This document shows positions 1-12,028 of a stretch of DNA of 64,000 bases, in pieces. Where the stretch lies: assembly GCF_011075055.1 (NCBI RefSeq), contig NC_058141.1, positions 17,927,639 through 17,991,638 on the forward strand, written 5' to 3'. Origin of the DNA: Mangifera indica (lineage: Eukaryota; Streptophyta; Magnoliopsida; Sapindales; Anacardiaceae). The translations under genes and the position numbers were made by a program. Each line of letters begins with the position of its first letter. Positions within the stretch are counted from its first letter, which is position 1. The notes under the pieces are model-generated. The model saw only the letters and a program-made list of their open reading frames with translations, made no database searches and was not told the DNA's origin.

Positions 1-1188
1 TCTTCATCACCTGCTCTGGCTCTTTAGGTATCGACATTTCTCTTATAACTTTAGACTTCCACTACTAGTATTCACAATTCAACCCACAAACTCTTCAAAA
101 TTACTATATTTATCTCCCATCAATTATATTATCATCCAGACACGAGATATTAACTAGTAAATCCTTCGATTCTGTAACTCGTTAATTGAATGCAACCACA
201 ACGCAAAGCAACAATGCTTCTCTTAAAAATTATCACACGGCGATACAGACAAAGAAAACAGAAAGAAGAAGAGTGAAGGAGAAAGAAAGCGATAAGAGTA
301 AAATAGAAAATAATAAATGGTATCACCTCCTCATCTAATCAACAAGAGTGAGGTAGAGAAAGGAGTAAATATTTATTGGTTCATGTGGCAAAAATTGAGT
401 TGTGGGGTGGGGTGAGGTAAGGGTTTTAGATTAGTTTTTTTTTTTTTTTTTTTTGCGGGACTCCTGACAGAACAACGTGAAAGGCGTGCGTTGGGGGGAT
501 TTCTTTTTTCTTTTCTTTTCTTTTTTACACCTGTTTTTGTCTGTTAATTTTAAAACTCGTCAGCATAACCCCAGTGGATATCCTTTTCTACTTGCAGTGG
601 ATGCGCCCATCATAGAATACCCACCTACTCTCCCTTTCCTTAATCTTCTTTTATTTCTTTTGTTGCAATAATAATTAATCAAAAATAACAAGACTTTTCT
701 TCTGTTGCTTGAAGCGCAGGTAAAGAATTCTCAGCCTTGCGGGAAAAGCGGTATGAAAATATGGCATGGAAAATTAAATATGGCTATTAATTGAAATTAC
801 CAAAATTAGATGGTACGTACCATACTGACTAACTCATTGGGGATACCGCAAACAAAACAATAAACCCTAATATTTTATACAAATCAACATCACAACAAAA
901 CCTTATGACGATTCAAAATTTTCATTTTCACACCTTCACTTAAATTCTAGCATCGGGATTTAAAAATCAAGAGCGTAAATTTATTACATTTAGATATTTA
1001 TATGATTATTAACTCAAAATTTTAATTACTCAATTATTGTATATTATTTTTTGATCTGTTTAATTAATTTAATAATTTTGAAATGCATTTCAAAAATTTA
1101 AATGATAAATAGGGTTGAAACAATATTTTCCCAGCAGGAAAACATTATGGGATAGCTGACATTTTACGGTAAAATTTTACCCATGCGG

Positions 1189-1190
<2 letters not shown>

Positions 1191-1230
<40 letters not shown>
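1191..1230. repeat. (AT)n microsatellite
   Basis: An uninterrupted run of alternating A and T of about 38 bases lies in noncoding DNA. It is a simple sequence repeat and is likely to vary in length between individuals. Confidence 0.9.
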
Positions 1231-1234
<4 letters not shown>

Positions 1235-1679
1235 GTATGCGGGGGTAAAATTATTTTCCAATATTTAAGTCAAATACAAAAAATGAAAAATTTATCAAAC
1301 AATTGAAATTTTAAAATTATATTTGTATATTTAGTTACTAAATTTTTGGTTTATTTAATTATAAAATTATATTTACTGCTACAAAATTCATCGAGGTATC
1401 GAATTCCATCATTATTTTGATCTAACACAGGGGAGAATGGATGAAGTCTAATAGTAATTGGAATGGAATACATCGAGAGCAAAGAGAAAATAGTAAAAAC
1501 CTTTGTGAACACTATGTTCAAGGGATTAATTCGATTAATGAGCAAATATCTTCATATTAATCGCAAGCAAAACTATTTTCAAATTGGCATAAAAAAAAAA
1601 TAATAATGTTAATAGTAAGATATTTGTCATGACTAAAGGTATCAGATATTAATTTAAACTATTAATAAAATTTTATATA

Positions 1680-1768
1680 TATATTTATTTTAAATACATA
1701 AATATTTATGTGTATTATATAATAATATATAAAAATATGTATATATTTATGTATTTAAAATAAATATA
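1680..1768. repeat. Short AT-rich palindrome with 26-bp arms
   Basis: The arm at 1680-1705 is the exact reverse complement of the arm at 1743-1768, separated by a 37-base AT-rich loop. The transcript of either strand would fold into a hairpin. It may be a remnant of a small foldback element. No clear target-site duplication was found. Confidence 0.75.
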
Positions 1769-2120
1769 CATAATATTATTCTTAAAGTATTAACTATATC
1801 TATATAATTTATGTTGTTTAGACCTAATTAAATTATGATATTTTAATTAATTTTCCAAAAATAAAACTTTAAAAGCAGTAGAGCAAACAGGATATGCAGC
1901 AAGTAGCCAATAGTCACCAATATCAATAGCGACTTCATAAATTTTAAGAAAAGTACAAACGTGTCCATTTTAACATACGACACCGTTTAACCGTGATTCG
2001 CATCTTTAATTGTTAGCGTGGACGCAGCTAATTTCATATGCTTAGATTAGACAGAGTTTATCCACCAAAACATATATTTGATGCATTAAGTAGGGGATTT
2101 GAAGATACAACAATCTGCAA

Positions 2121-5015
2121 TCAAACTGAAGCATCCCCAAGACTGTCCTCCATGCTGACAACCTCTCTCACGAGATTTTTGGATGATGGCAGACCAGCAA
2201 CCACATCCTCTTCAATCCCACACTCATTTGTTCCTCTCTTGATCTTGAAGTAACCATCCTGTCACGGAAACATAACCAGAAATTTAAGGACTGAAAAGAT
2301 AGAATCTTAGTGCAGTCAATTAATAATTGAATGTGGAAAATCCTTTAATGAAAACATACATCACCCCATCCTCTGTTCCACTGATTGGCAAGCAGCTGCA
2401 ACAGAGAGTTTCTGATCAAGATATCATCTCAATAAATTGTAATATATGGCCACAAATTTAGAAAATTCATGATTGGATTGGACAATCTCAACATACCCAG
2501 TAATCCTCTCCATCATCACTAGTTCCCCACCCAATTAGCTTAACTGCATGACCTCCCATAACGTCACCAGTTATGTGTTTGTATACACCAGACTTGTAAT
2601 GTGCGAAATCCTGAAAAAATGATGAAGAAGCTATTAAAGACATTCAATCTGGTTTAAAAGACACTATTAAATCATATAAGGGGGCAACTTTCATGGTACA
2701 AAAGTAAGTGACAAATGAAAGGAGAGACCAACCAAAACTAGACAGATATTGGGTGATAATTTTTCAACGTTCAACAATACACAGTAAGCTAATCAGACCA
2801 TGATAAGATTCACATCCACAACCATTGAAGCAAATTCAGCAACAGGAGTATTAAGCAAGTAAAGGTTTTACCTCATAAACTGTGAAGGCAACCTCAACAG
2901 GCCCATTCTTATAAACTTCTGCCATGATATTGTGTGGATTAGACTTGATTCTGTATGCACTAACACTGTAGTGCTTTGAGTGTCTCCAAACCTGGTTCTT
3001 ATTGACACATTTCCTCACACACTTCGGTGTAGGATATGCAGGCTCACAACCAGGGTGGGAACAACCACTATCATCAAAGTATGGATCGCACTGCCACAGA
3101 AAATTTTGTTATTACTTGAACATATCAGATATAAATAAGTAAAGAAAGTATTAATCTTCATCAAGACATTAGTCAGGCGATGATGAAACAATCTGGTGTG
3201 CCATACGGAAAATAACAATACAAATAAAACATTGCCAAAAAGAATAAATAATACCTCTTCGGTGACAACACCATGGTGGACAAAGTATCGCCAAGCATAA
3301 ATTGGATAGCCCCCGTCACAACCACTTCCACACAAAAAGCCACAACAAGCTAAAAGATCATTGACTGATAAGGATATGTTCTGCCATGAAACATATTGTG
3401 ACAGTGAACATCACAATATTAATCTTACAAAAATTCCAAAGGGAAAAGATATCATCAAGTTGATCAGGAGAAGTTTCAATTACCATGCCAAAATGAATGC
3501 AGAAACGATCAGACAGTGCTTCAACAGCACCAAATGCCCAACAAGAGCCACAATGACCCTGAATCACCAAAACCCCAAAACAGCTCAGAGTTTATAACAT
3601 TCATTTACATGTAGTCATAGAAAAACACTATTGCACCAAAAGCTCAACAAGAAACACAATGACTCTAAGTCAAGAAGACCCAAATCATGGTAAGAGTTCA
3701 AAAAACTCATTCATGTATAGATATAGGAAACAGTATTACCTGATCTGCAATATGAAAATCGTTTCAGCATTTGACACAGAAAACGTGCAAGCATTAGAAC
3801 CATTTTCAAAAGAGCTTCAAAATATCAAGAGGGAAAAAAACAAAAGAATATGAATAACTAACCTAGAATTCTTCCAATGCTGCTACATTGTGACCACGTG
3901 GTTCTTGCATCGAAGCTCTTTGGCAACTTTGAGGATTTGTCATGAGTTATAACAGGAATACCTAAAAGTTCCTTTTTGGGTGTTGATCTGGCTCCAAGAA
4001 GGTACTTAAATTCACCAACCTATGCATCAAGAAAGATATTTCATCAACCGTATCATTTTAAATTTATCACAAAGAAGATCATCCAGTTTGAAACTCACGG
4101 TGTAATTGGAAAATCTAGGATTTCTAGCAGCTTTCCATCCAGCCCTGGGATTTTCATTTACATGCTTGATTATTGAATCCTGTAAGTCCACAGAAAGACC
4201 CAAAATTTAATAAAGTGCAACTAAAGAAAATAAAATGAAGAAAGCATGCTCTTTTTTCACCAAAGAAAAATGTCTGCTCTAGATCACCTGAAGAATGTGA
4301 GAGTTAAGCTTGAGCTGGTGAACTGGTCTCTCTGAGAAAGCCTGATAATAACAACACCCAATTTTCAAACAATAACCTTTAAAACTTCGAAATATAGTAA
4401 TATAAGAAGTTTTCTCGGAGTACAGAGAAGAAACTTTTTCTTATAAAAACAATAGTAATCCAAGAAGTTCGATCATTATGTCTAAAGAAAAGGTATCCAG
4501 AACTTGCACAAAACATAAGCTTTAACACAAGTTTAATCAGGGAACTTAATCAATATTCAGTATAGTCGTTAGAGAACTTATGAGAAGCTCCATCGCTATC
4601 AGCAAGCAAGATAGTATCACAAATTGTACAAATCTCAAAATTTTCCACTTATAAAATATCATGCTTTCTTCTCATATTTACCATAAATAACAATTAGATC
4701 ATCAAATATACTAAGTTTATTCCTCAGCTTCTTATCTAAACTCATCATATATAATTTATTTTTTACCTGACGTTCGTTTACTTAATATCCACTAAGAAAA
4801 TAAAAATACCATCAATAATCGTTTCATTAAAAGAAAATAATTGAATCTAGACTGGTGTGGTATAGGGCATGAGACACTGATCAAGAAATGAAGAATTGGC
4901 GAAAATACAAAAAGAAAATAATCATAAAAAAGAGCATAATAGAAAAAAGCACCTGAGCGTAGAAGGCGACAAGGAGCAACAGAAGGGTAGCGGAAAAGAG
5001 GTGAGAAGAGATCAT
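2121..5015 (-). CDS. CATHB: Cathepsin B-like cysteine protease (11 exons)
   Basis: Papain-family (C1A) protease, expected to be secreted or vacuolar and linked in plants to proteolysis, defence and programmed cell death. I join 5015-4953, 4341-4288, 4179-4099, 4019-3863, 3744-3740, 3558-3484, 3380-3255, 3090-2872, 2610-2497, 2395-2360 and 2258-2121, giving 355 residues, which matches the family length. Residues 1-21 form a signal peptide, followed by a C1 propeptide to about residue 100. The catalytic Cys is residue 126 in CGSCWAF, His is 281 in [11 protein letters not shown] and Asn is 302 in LLANQWN. The plant occluding-loop region ([17 protein letters not shown]) identifies cathepsin B rather than papain or cathepsin L. 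The start is the Met directly before the signal peptide; an upstream in-frame start codon gives a non-hydrophobic leader. The 5-nt exon ATCAG is needed to keep frame into the active-site Cys. Confidence 0.95.
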
Positions 5016-5149
5016 AGTTGAGTCGCGGAGGTTGAAGAGAGGGGAAAGAAACGGATGTGAAATAGACGAGTGTTCCTTCCGCTGTATGTGAGCCAACTGC
5101 CTTTATTATTGGGATGAGACTTTTGGTTGATTTGGAAACCTTTTGTTAA

Positions 5150-5158
5150 TTTAATAAT
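5150..5158. repeat. Left 9-bp target-site duplication of foldback element A
   Basis: TTTAATAAT directly precedes the element at 5159-5800 and is repeated exactly at 5801-5809. Confidence 0.85.
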
Positions 5159-5800
5159 GGCGAAAACCCATTCCCACCCAAGGTTTAGCGAAAGGACAAA
5201 TATCTACCGGTTAACTTTCAAAAACCTAAATATCCACCTATTTACTGTTATAAATAAGGGTAAAATTATTATTTTATAAAAAATTTATTTCCCCCTTAAG
5301 TTTATAAATCTGACTTCCTTCTATGAAGGTTTGAAAAATCACTTTTTCTGAGTTCACCATCTTTAGTCGCATTCTCTCTCCCTTCTAACTTTTCTCCTTC
5401 TCCTAGTCTAAAACTTTAAACTTGGTCGGAGATCATTGACGTCAGACGTTACTTTCAAATAATTCATTATGTGATAGATATTCGACGACATCACTTTCAA
5501 TTGTTATCTTTGTGGCCTTTTCATAATCACATATTTGTCATGAACGCTAGAGAGAACGTCGATAGACGGAAGATTAGTTGGAGAATGTCATTAGAGAATG
5601 AATGAAACCCTAGAGGAAAATGACAATTTTTCAAACCTTGAGTAGAAAAAAAACATGATAGTATTTTATTTTTTTAATATTTTTAGTAAAATGATAATTT
5701 TATTCCTATTTATAACAGTAAGTGGGTATTTGAGTTTTGAAAGTTAATCAATGAGAATTCACCTTTTCGTTAAACCTTGGGTGGGAAATGGCTTTTGGCC
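5159..5800. mobile_element. Foldback/MULE-like MITE, older copy
   Basis: The element is bounded by inverted ends that share the CCCACCCAAGGTTTAGCG / CGTTAAACCTTGGGTGGG signature and by a perfect 9-bp direct duplication TTTAATAAT (5150-5158 and 5801-5809). The arms have diverged more than those of the relative at 9597-10423, so this copy is older. It has no transposase, so it is non-autonomous. A 9-bp duplication with long inverted ends is typical of Mutator-like elements; assignment to that superfamily is inference. It sits between the promoter of the cathepsin B gene and the 3' side of the GEM-like gene. Confidence 0.8.
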
Positions 5801-5809
5801 TTTAATAAT

Positions 5810-6573
5810 TGACAAAACACCTATAATATAGCAAAGTGAGGAATCTCGCCTCCCAATCCCATCCCTGTCTTTTTGCTCTTGGGAAAACACTTTGCCATTA
5901 AGACCAGATATTTAAGCCCTTTTACGTATTCAGGTTTGTTGGAGGCTGAACTCTCCAGTCTAATAAAAATTCAACATCTAATAAATATAATATAAATAAT
6001 AATATATAAATATAATAAATTAAACTTTAATATAAATCAATTAATTTTATATAATATAAATTTCAATCTATAATATATTATTATTTGATATCAAAATCAC
6101 GTTAGTTTATTAAACCCATTTGATACTAGGATCATGTTAATCCAGAAGCCCACCCACCCATTTGGTTTTGATTTTGAGCTATAAAAGGGTTATTTTTAAA
6201 GACATTATTTTGAATTCAATACAAGTTCTTACTGTAAATTAAATGAAGTTGCTTGCTAACAAATTTCAAGTTAACACTTGTAGGCCGAGGAACAACGACA
6301 ATTACTATAAGGTTATGGGCCTGAAAGGGGAACATGGAATGAGAAGAGAGCAGATCAATACTAAGCAACGGTAAAGAGAAATTAGTAGTCTCATAACAAA
6401 ACCAAGCCATATACAGCACGAACCAAAAGTAAAATCATAGCTCAGAGACACTCAACGCTTCTGTGTTTATTTTTATCATATAAAGCAAACTAGATATATC
6501 TAAACAAAATGCCAACTCAGTAACAGAAAATTTTTATTACATATAACATATTCACAGATGCATTTTAATCATT
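5810..6573. other. Intergenic and 3'-flanking region
   Basis: AT-rich DNA between the foldback element and the stop codon of the minus-strand GEM-like gene. The part nearest 6573 should contain that gene's 3' untranslated region. No other gene was recognised. Confidence 0.6.
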
Positions 6574-8768
6574 TTAGTGATTGGGATTTTGAGTGGAATT
6601 AACAGAACCGTCATGCACTTGGACTTGAACAATTCCTGCAGAATAATCCCGGTGGTGCTGCAAAGTTTCAGTTAAAGTCTTGAGTGCCTTGTCGTAAGAT
6701 ATGAACCCCATAAACCAGAATTCATAGCCATCTCTGGTGACAATATGGATGTACTTTTCAGAAGGGTTCAATCTATTAGTAGACGGATTCACTGTCCCCA
6801 GCTGATCAAGACCCACCACCACCTAGGTATCATCACAAAGTCCAACAAAGGAAAATGAAATATTAAATTCTAGACCGCTTAGATGGAAAATTATCCATTA
6901 TGGTTTTAAAACCAACAAGCCACTAAATATTGAAGAATTTATAGAGTGAGTTTTTCATTGTTCTTTTTTTTTTTTTAAACTTATCTTTCATTCTGAGAAA
7001 ATGCAATCCTAGCTTATATTGAAATCTGTTGACCATGCGAAAGGAGTTTACTTGAGCTTCATGTTTAGAGGCATTGTTTTTAGAGGCACTCTTCATCCTG
7101 AGACGGATTTTTTCCATTTAAAGTGCCCAGATCACTATAGACATTAGAACATACTGTGCAAGCTCACAAATATTAGAATTCAGACACTTACTTTCTCCCC
7201 CTTTTTTATAGCAAGACAGTAGCCACATGCATGGACAGTAGTTGGTACCTAAAATTTATCCTTTTCTATGCCTCAGAGAAATGACAAACTAGATTTCAAA
7301 CTGCCCAGATATTGTTAAGAATGAATAACTGATAGGTATCATGTTCAGGATGTCAATTTATAGATTAGATTCTGCAAAATCCATCGAGTCTAAGCAAAAA
7401 CTGAAGGTGATACCTTGTAATACATCCACTGCTGTTGTCCCAGGGAAGTGTAATGACAGAAGGAATAATCACTGCAAAACGTCATTCTTTTAGTTGATAT
7501 ATAAAGTGTCCCAATCACTGGTCCAGTGGAAGTTGACAGATAGCACACAAATGCCTTTACGAGCTTCTCTCCAGGCAATATCTGAAACTCTTGTTGGAAC
7601 AACTTCTCATGCCCTCCTTCAGCCAGCACTTTGGTTCCTTGAGCAAGCCTTGCCATTGCTGCATCGCCGAGGCTGGGACTGACCTTGACTATTGACAGAA
7701 AATAATATTACATGTTGGTGTCTACCATGCTATCAAAATGCAACCATGATTTCCACCAAAACACAATTTGAGCATAGCAGTTGCGAAGCATTTGAAGTAT
7801 TATATGTCTTGCCAAAAGACCAGTGAGATAGTCAGGCACCGTTTCATTGCTTTCACAGAAAAAAAAAAAAAAACCCAGACGGTTCTTTTTCCAATCCTTT
7901 ATAATGAAGAAAACGAGAGAAAAGCAAACAATTAAGAGGGGGATTCTCCAACGTCCTGAAGGAAAATTAAACGATATAGAAGAGTACGTTGAGACCCAAT
8001 TTGCAAACAATAATGGAGATAACACAGGCCGCAATTTCGAGGCAAGCTGAATCCTAAAAGATTTAAATGTTACATCCAAAGTACTTGTAGCTCACTGTTA
8101 GAATATAATACCAATAGAACCCTCCATCCAAACGAGCACCCATTAGGACCAAACCCTTTTAACTTAATCCATTTTACCCGATTTTACAAAACGAACATTA
8201 AAGAGTATTAGTGTAAGCTCTTCAAAAGCAATTACGGACTGTGTGTTTATCGCTCTCAAATTCCATAAGCAAACTCAAATTTACACTATTTCACTGCAAA
8301 TTGAATCAAGGCAAAATTGTAGGTGAAGTAGAGGCGATGGTTTAGTCATAACTCATGGAGAGCAAGATGTCCGATAAGTCAGATGCTCGTATTTAATCAA
8401 GAAATTTAAATTCCTAATACGCTAATAATAGTCTTCATAAAACTCAACAAACAAATAAAAGAAGCTTAAAAATGGGGAGTATTAAAAGTGGAATAATTAC
8501 GGTGATTCCAGATGTTATCAGCAAAAACCTCTGCTTTTCGTGTGGCATCTTCAACCCTTTTCCCGTACCTGTTCAACATCTCGCAGATTGTACCAATCGG
8601 TCCTGAAAGAAAATCAACAGCCGATCGTTAACAAAAAATAGCATGCTCCTTATCTCCCAACCACAAACAACAATTACACCAAGCTGATTAACTTCATAAC
8701 TCACTCCCATAAGACGCATAATGAAAGGAAAGACGGATGTAAGGATTGCTGTTATTGTTCGAACTCAT
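6574..8768 (-). CDS. GEM-like GRAM-domain protein (4 exons)
   Basis: Member of the plant GLABRA2-expression-modulator / ABA-responsive GRAM family, membrane- or phosphoinositide-associated proteins linked to hormone responses and cell-fate regulation. I join 8768-8705, 8602-8501, 7688-7414 and 6822-6574, giving 229 residues. Family signatures are the N-terminal helix GKRVEDATRKAE, the segment ARLAQGTKVLAEGGHEKLFQ, the GRAM core with CYLSTSTGPVIGTLYIST, a VNPSTNRLNPSEKYIHIVT segment and FWFMGFISYDKALKTL near the end. The GRAM domain covers about residues 83-165. Exon 1 encodes a short, poorly conserved N terminus, so the start at 8768 (MSSNNNSNPY) is the least certain part. Its neighbour is a cathepsin B gene in the same orientation; from memory, the same pair is adjacent in Arabidopsis (At4g01600 and At4g01610). 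Which GEM-like paralogue this is cannot be decided here. Confidence 0.9.
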
Positions 8769-9587
8769 GGCGTGGGTAGTGGCAGGGGTTACACGGGTGT
8801 TTATCTTACACTTGCGCTGATTGATTGAGTGGGTTATTTGAAGTGGTTTCGGTAAGATGTCGGTTCTGGGAATCCAAATAAAGTAAAAGGTATAACTGCA
8901 CAACTTGAAAGGAGGAAGATGATGAAGAATATGATAGTGACGATCATATGACAGGCCAGGCTACACAATAGGCGGCAAATGGAATCGCATCACAGGCGCC
9001 GTCCCTTCACTCTTTGGCATTCTTTTTGTTAAGTCTCGAGCAGAGAAAGATTCTTCGAACAAACAACAGTGGACGAACCATCTTCGTTCTCTTTGCTTTT
9101 TACACCCATTTTCACTTTCCGTTTGATCCATTCTATCGCATATTTATATGTGAACACGATTCAAAAATAAAGCAAAAATTTTAAATAGATTATTCAAAAA
9201 TCCTAAGAGAATATTATATTTTTAATTAATTATAAAAGGACATATTTTTAATCAAAAAATTATAAATTAATAATATAATCAAAATTTAAATGAGAGGTAA
9301 ATTTGATATTTTGTATATAAAAAATATATATATATAGTGTCGTTGTTTCGAAAGAGAGACATCTAATGAAATTCGTTTGTTTAACACAAATAATAAAGAT
9401 AAAAGAGTTCAACTATTCTATGAAAAATTGGGAAATCAGGATCAGAATTTAAAATATATAAAATTAGAAGATTTTTTTTTACATAATGTTAACATGTTAA
9501 TGATTTAAAATTGAGAAAACTCGTTTTGTATGTCTACTTATTAGTGGTTCATAATTCAGACTTACATTAATCTCACAAAATCTTAGT
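8769..9587. other. Intergenic region upstream of the GEM-like gene
   Basis: This contains the presumed promoter and 5' untranslated region of the minus-strand GEM-like gene, then AT-rich DNA. No coding sequence was recognised. Confidence 0.55.
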
Positions 9588-9596
9588 ATTAATTAA
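9588..9596. repeat. Left 9-bp target-site duplication of foldback element B
   Basis: ATTAATTAA precedes the GGCC terminus and is repeated exactly at 10424-10432 after the opposite terminus. Confidence 0.9.
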
Positions 9597-10423
9597 GGCC
9601 AAACGACTATTTCCCACCCAAGGTTTAGCGTTTTCTCAAAAGTCCCTCCTTTAACTATGGAAACACCAAACACCCACCCATGGCCAGTTAGATTTAACCA
9701 AACCCTAACGGCTGAAAATTTTATCTCCTTTTGCCCCCCTAAACTTTAAAAACTGAAATTTTCCCCCCGCCTAAGTTTTAAAAAATGACAGTTTCACCCT
9801 AGGGTTTGGTTTTGAAATCTCCGGCGACCTCTCCGGCTCCGTTGCCGACGGCCGCTCCCTCCGGAAGCAACCTCTCCTTCCGGCGATCTCTTTCCTCCCA
9901 TTTGGAGGTCCGATCGGCGCCCAGAGACGCCGTGGGAGACGAAGACTTCGTCGGGAAGACGAAGTTCTTCGTCTTCCCAGACGAAGCCGATGCCGTCGTC
10001 CTCGTCTGGGAAGACGGTCGTCTTCCCAGAGGTCTTCTTCTGGGAAGACGAAGAACTTCGTCTTCCCGACGAAGTCTTCGTCTCCCACGGCGTCTCTGGG
10101 CGCCGATCGGACCTCCAAATGGGAGGAAAGAGATCGCCGGAAGGAGAGGTTGCTTCCGGAGGGAGCGGCCGTCGGCAACGGAGCCGGAGAGGTCGCCGGA
10201 GATTTCAAAACCAAACCCTAGGGTGAAACTGTCATTTTTTAAAACTTAGGCGGGGGGAAAATTTCAGTTTTTAAAGTTTAGGGGGGCAAAAGGAGATAAA
10301 ATTTTCAGCCGTTAGGGTTTGGTTAAATCTAACCGGCCATGGGTGGGTGTTTGGTGTTTCCATAGTTAAAGGGGGGACTTTTGAGAAAACGCTAAACCTT
10401 GGGTGGGAAATAGTCGTTTGGCC
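9597..10423. mobile_element. Near-perfect foldback (MULE-like) element, 384-bp arms
   Basis: The left arm 9597-9980 and right arm 10040-10423 are both 384 bases and almost perfect reverse complements; I noticed about two mismatches. They are separated by a 59-base loop. The termini read GGCCAAACGACTATTTCCCA inward on each side, and a 9-bp target duplication flanks the element. The inner part of each arm is GC-rich and the outer part shares the CCCACCCAAGGTTTAGCG block with the element at 5159-5800. Each arm reads as an open frame of 147 codons on opposite strands, but the apparent start is TTG, so there is no reason to call a protein. It is non-autonomous; transcription would give a long hairpin RNA. 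Confidence 0.9.
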
Positions 10424-10432
10424 ATTAATTAA

Positions 10433-12028
10433 TCATAATTAATTGTTAAAGAACAAAAATACAAATTAATAATATTATTAATTTAAAAGCTTTTTTTGGG
10501 AAAGATATTCACTAAAGTTAAAATCAAACTAACGTCTGAGATTATTTTGAGTGATAAAACGAAAATATCATTTAATGGCATTTAATTATAATTTAATACT
10601 TAGAAGGTTTCTTCTAAATAACGTTTAATTGTAGGTACGGTACTCCAATGGCTTGCTCCATTATTTAGAAAGACGCCCACTAGTGAAGTCTAGATTAATT
10701 AGCAAGTTTAATTAATAAGTTCAGTTAAATCGGATTTTATTAAAAAAAATATTTTTTAAATATTTTTAAATATTATATTAGAATATAATAATTTATATTT
10801 TTATTATAATTATATGATTAAAAGTGTATATATATATATATATATATATTTACTTATCTCAACCGAATACATACCAAAAGTATAAATTTAAGAATTAAAA
10901 CTAAAAATTATTAATATTTTATTCAAATCTAATTGTAAACTTATAAGCTCGTCCGATCAACCATCCAAAAGCTTTATCTATTTAAGCTTGATTTGGCTTA
11001 CTAGAATATTCATGGAATAACATTATTATGGTAAGATAGGAATTATAGTGTACCAAACTTTACCTACAGCCTATGTGAATAAAACTTGTTACACGTTTGC
11101 ACGAATGCCAAGTTATGTTACAACAACTGGATTTTGATACACTGTAAATCCTTGATTAATAAAGGAATAACTTTACTTAACATTAATAACTCTAATTAAT
11201 CCATATAAAAATTCACCCATTAACTACTTATGAAGGATTTCAATTTACAGTTAGAATATAAATTTAAATAATTTTAATTTATCTGATGAAATAATTATAA
11301 ATTCAATTATTGTATCTTAAATTTATTCATTCAATAAATACAAATAAGATTCTTAATTATCAATAGTAATATAATAATTAATATAAAATATAATTTTATT
11401 ACTATGTTTACTTTAGTTATTAAAAAATTAATAAAAATTTTCCTATTTTATTATAATTATAAAATAGTTTAGCGTAATAATTTTTCAATGGTAATTGAAT
11501 AATATCTTTTTTTTTTTTGGGGTCTATCATTAAAATTGAAACTTTAATTTTAAAAATTAAAGATTATTTTTGTCACATAAAGATGGGTGGAAAAAACTTT
11601 TTTTTTTTTTTTTAACTTATAAAAAAATTCATTGCATGTAGCAAACCTTTATGCGGGAAGAGTTTTGTTCGCATACTTTGCAAAGAAATGTTAAAACTTA
11701 AAACAGAAACGACAGAAGAGAAAAAAAAGGGAAAGAGTGAAAAAAAGAACAGTAAGGTGTAGGGGGAGGGGCAAATAAAGGTAATGACGTTGTTTCCATT
11801 GTCAAGAGTCGCCAGGTAAAACCCAATTCTATTGCTTAACTCCACTGTTAAGGGTTCAGCTCGGTTGCTTTGTACTCAGAGTTCAATCTATTCTTTCTGC
11901 TCGGTTGCTGCTTCTGTCTTCCTTCCTTTTGTTCAATTTGCTTGCTTGCAAATTCCACACTTCTGTTACCGATTCTCTTGATTGTACGGTTGTAGTAGAA
12001 AGCCCTTCGGGGAGCACCCTAGTTTCTG
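10433..12028. other. Intergenic region and putative promoter of the NFRKB-like gene
   Basis: AT-rich DNA with a TA microsatellite near 10829-10849 and poly-T runs near 11509 and 11600. From about 11840 the composition changes to pyrimidine-rich leader-like sequence, and a plausible 5' splice donor (CTG|GTAAAT) lies at 12029. This suggests an untranslated first exon of the downstream gene ending at 12028. Confidence 0.45.

Larger units (their letters stand above)
1..2120. other. AT-rich intergenic region, left edge
   Basis: I see no gene here. The stretch contains a poly-T run near 434-454, an (AT)n microsatellite at about 1191-1230 and a 26-bp palindrome at 1680-1768, which is listed separately. 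The short open frames have no recognisable protein character. The first few hundred bases could be the promoter or untranslated region of a gene outside the window, but nothing in the sequence proves this. Confidence 0.6.

Noticed and set aside
9771..10249. Two identical 147-codon open frames as protein-coding genes
   Set aside because: They are mirror images produced by the inverted repeat and start at TTG rather than ATG, with no recognisable domain.
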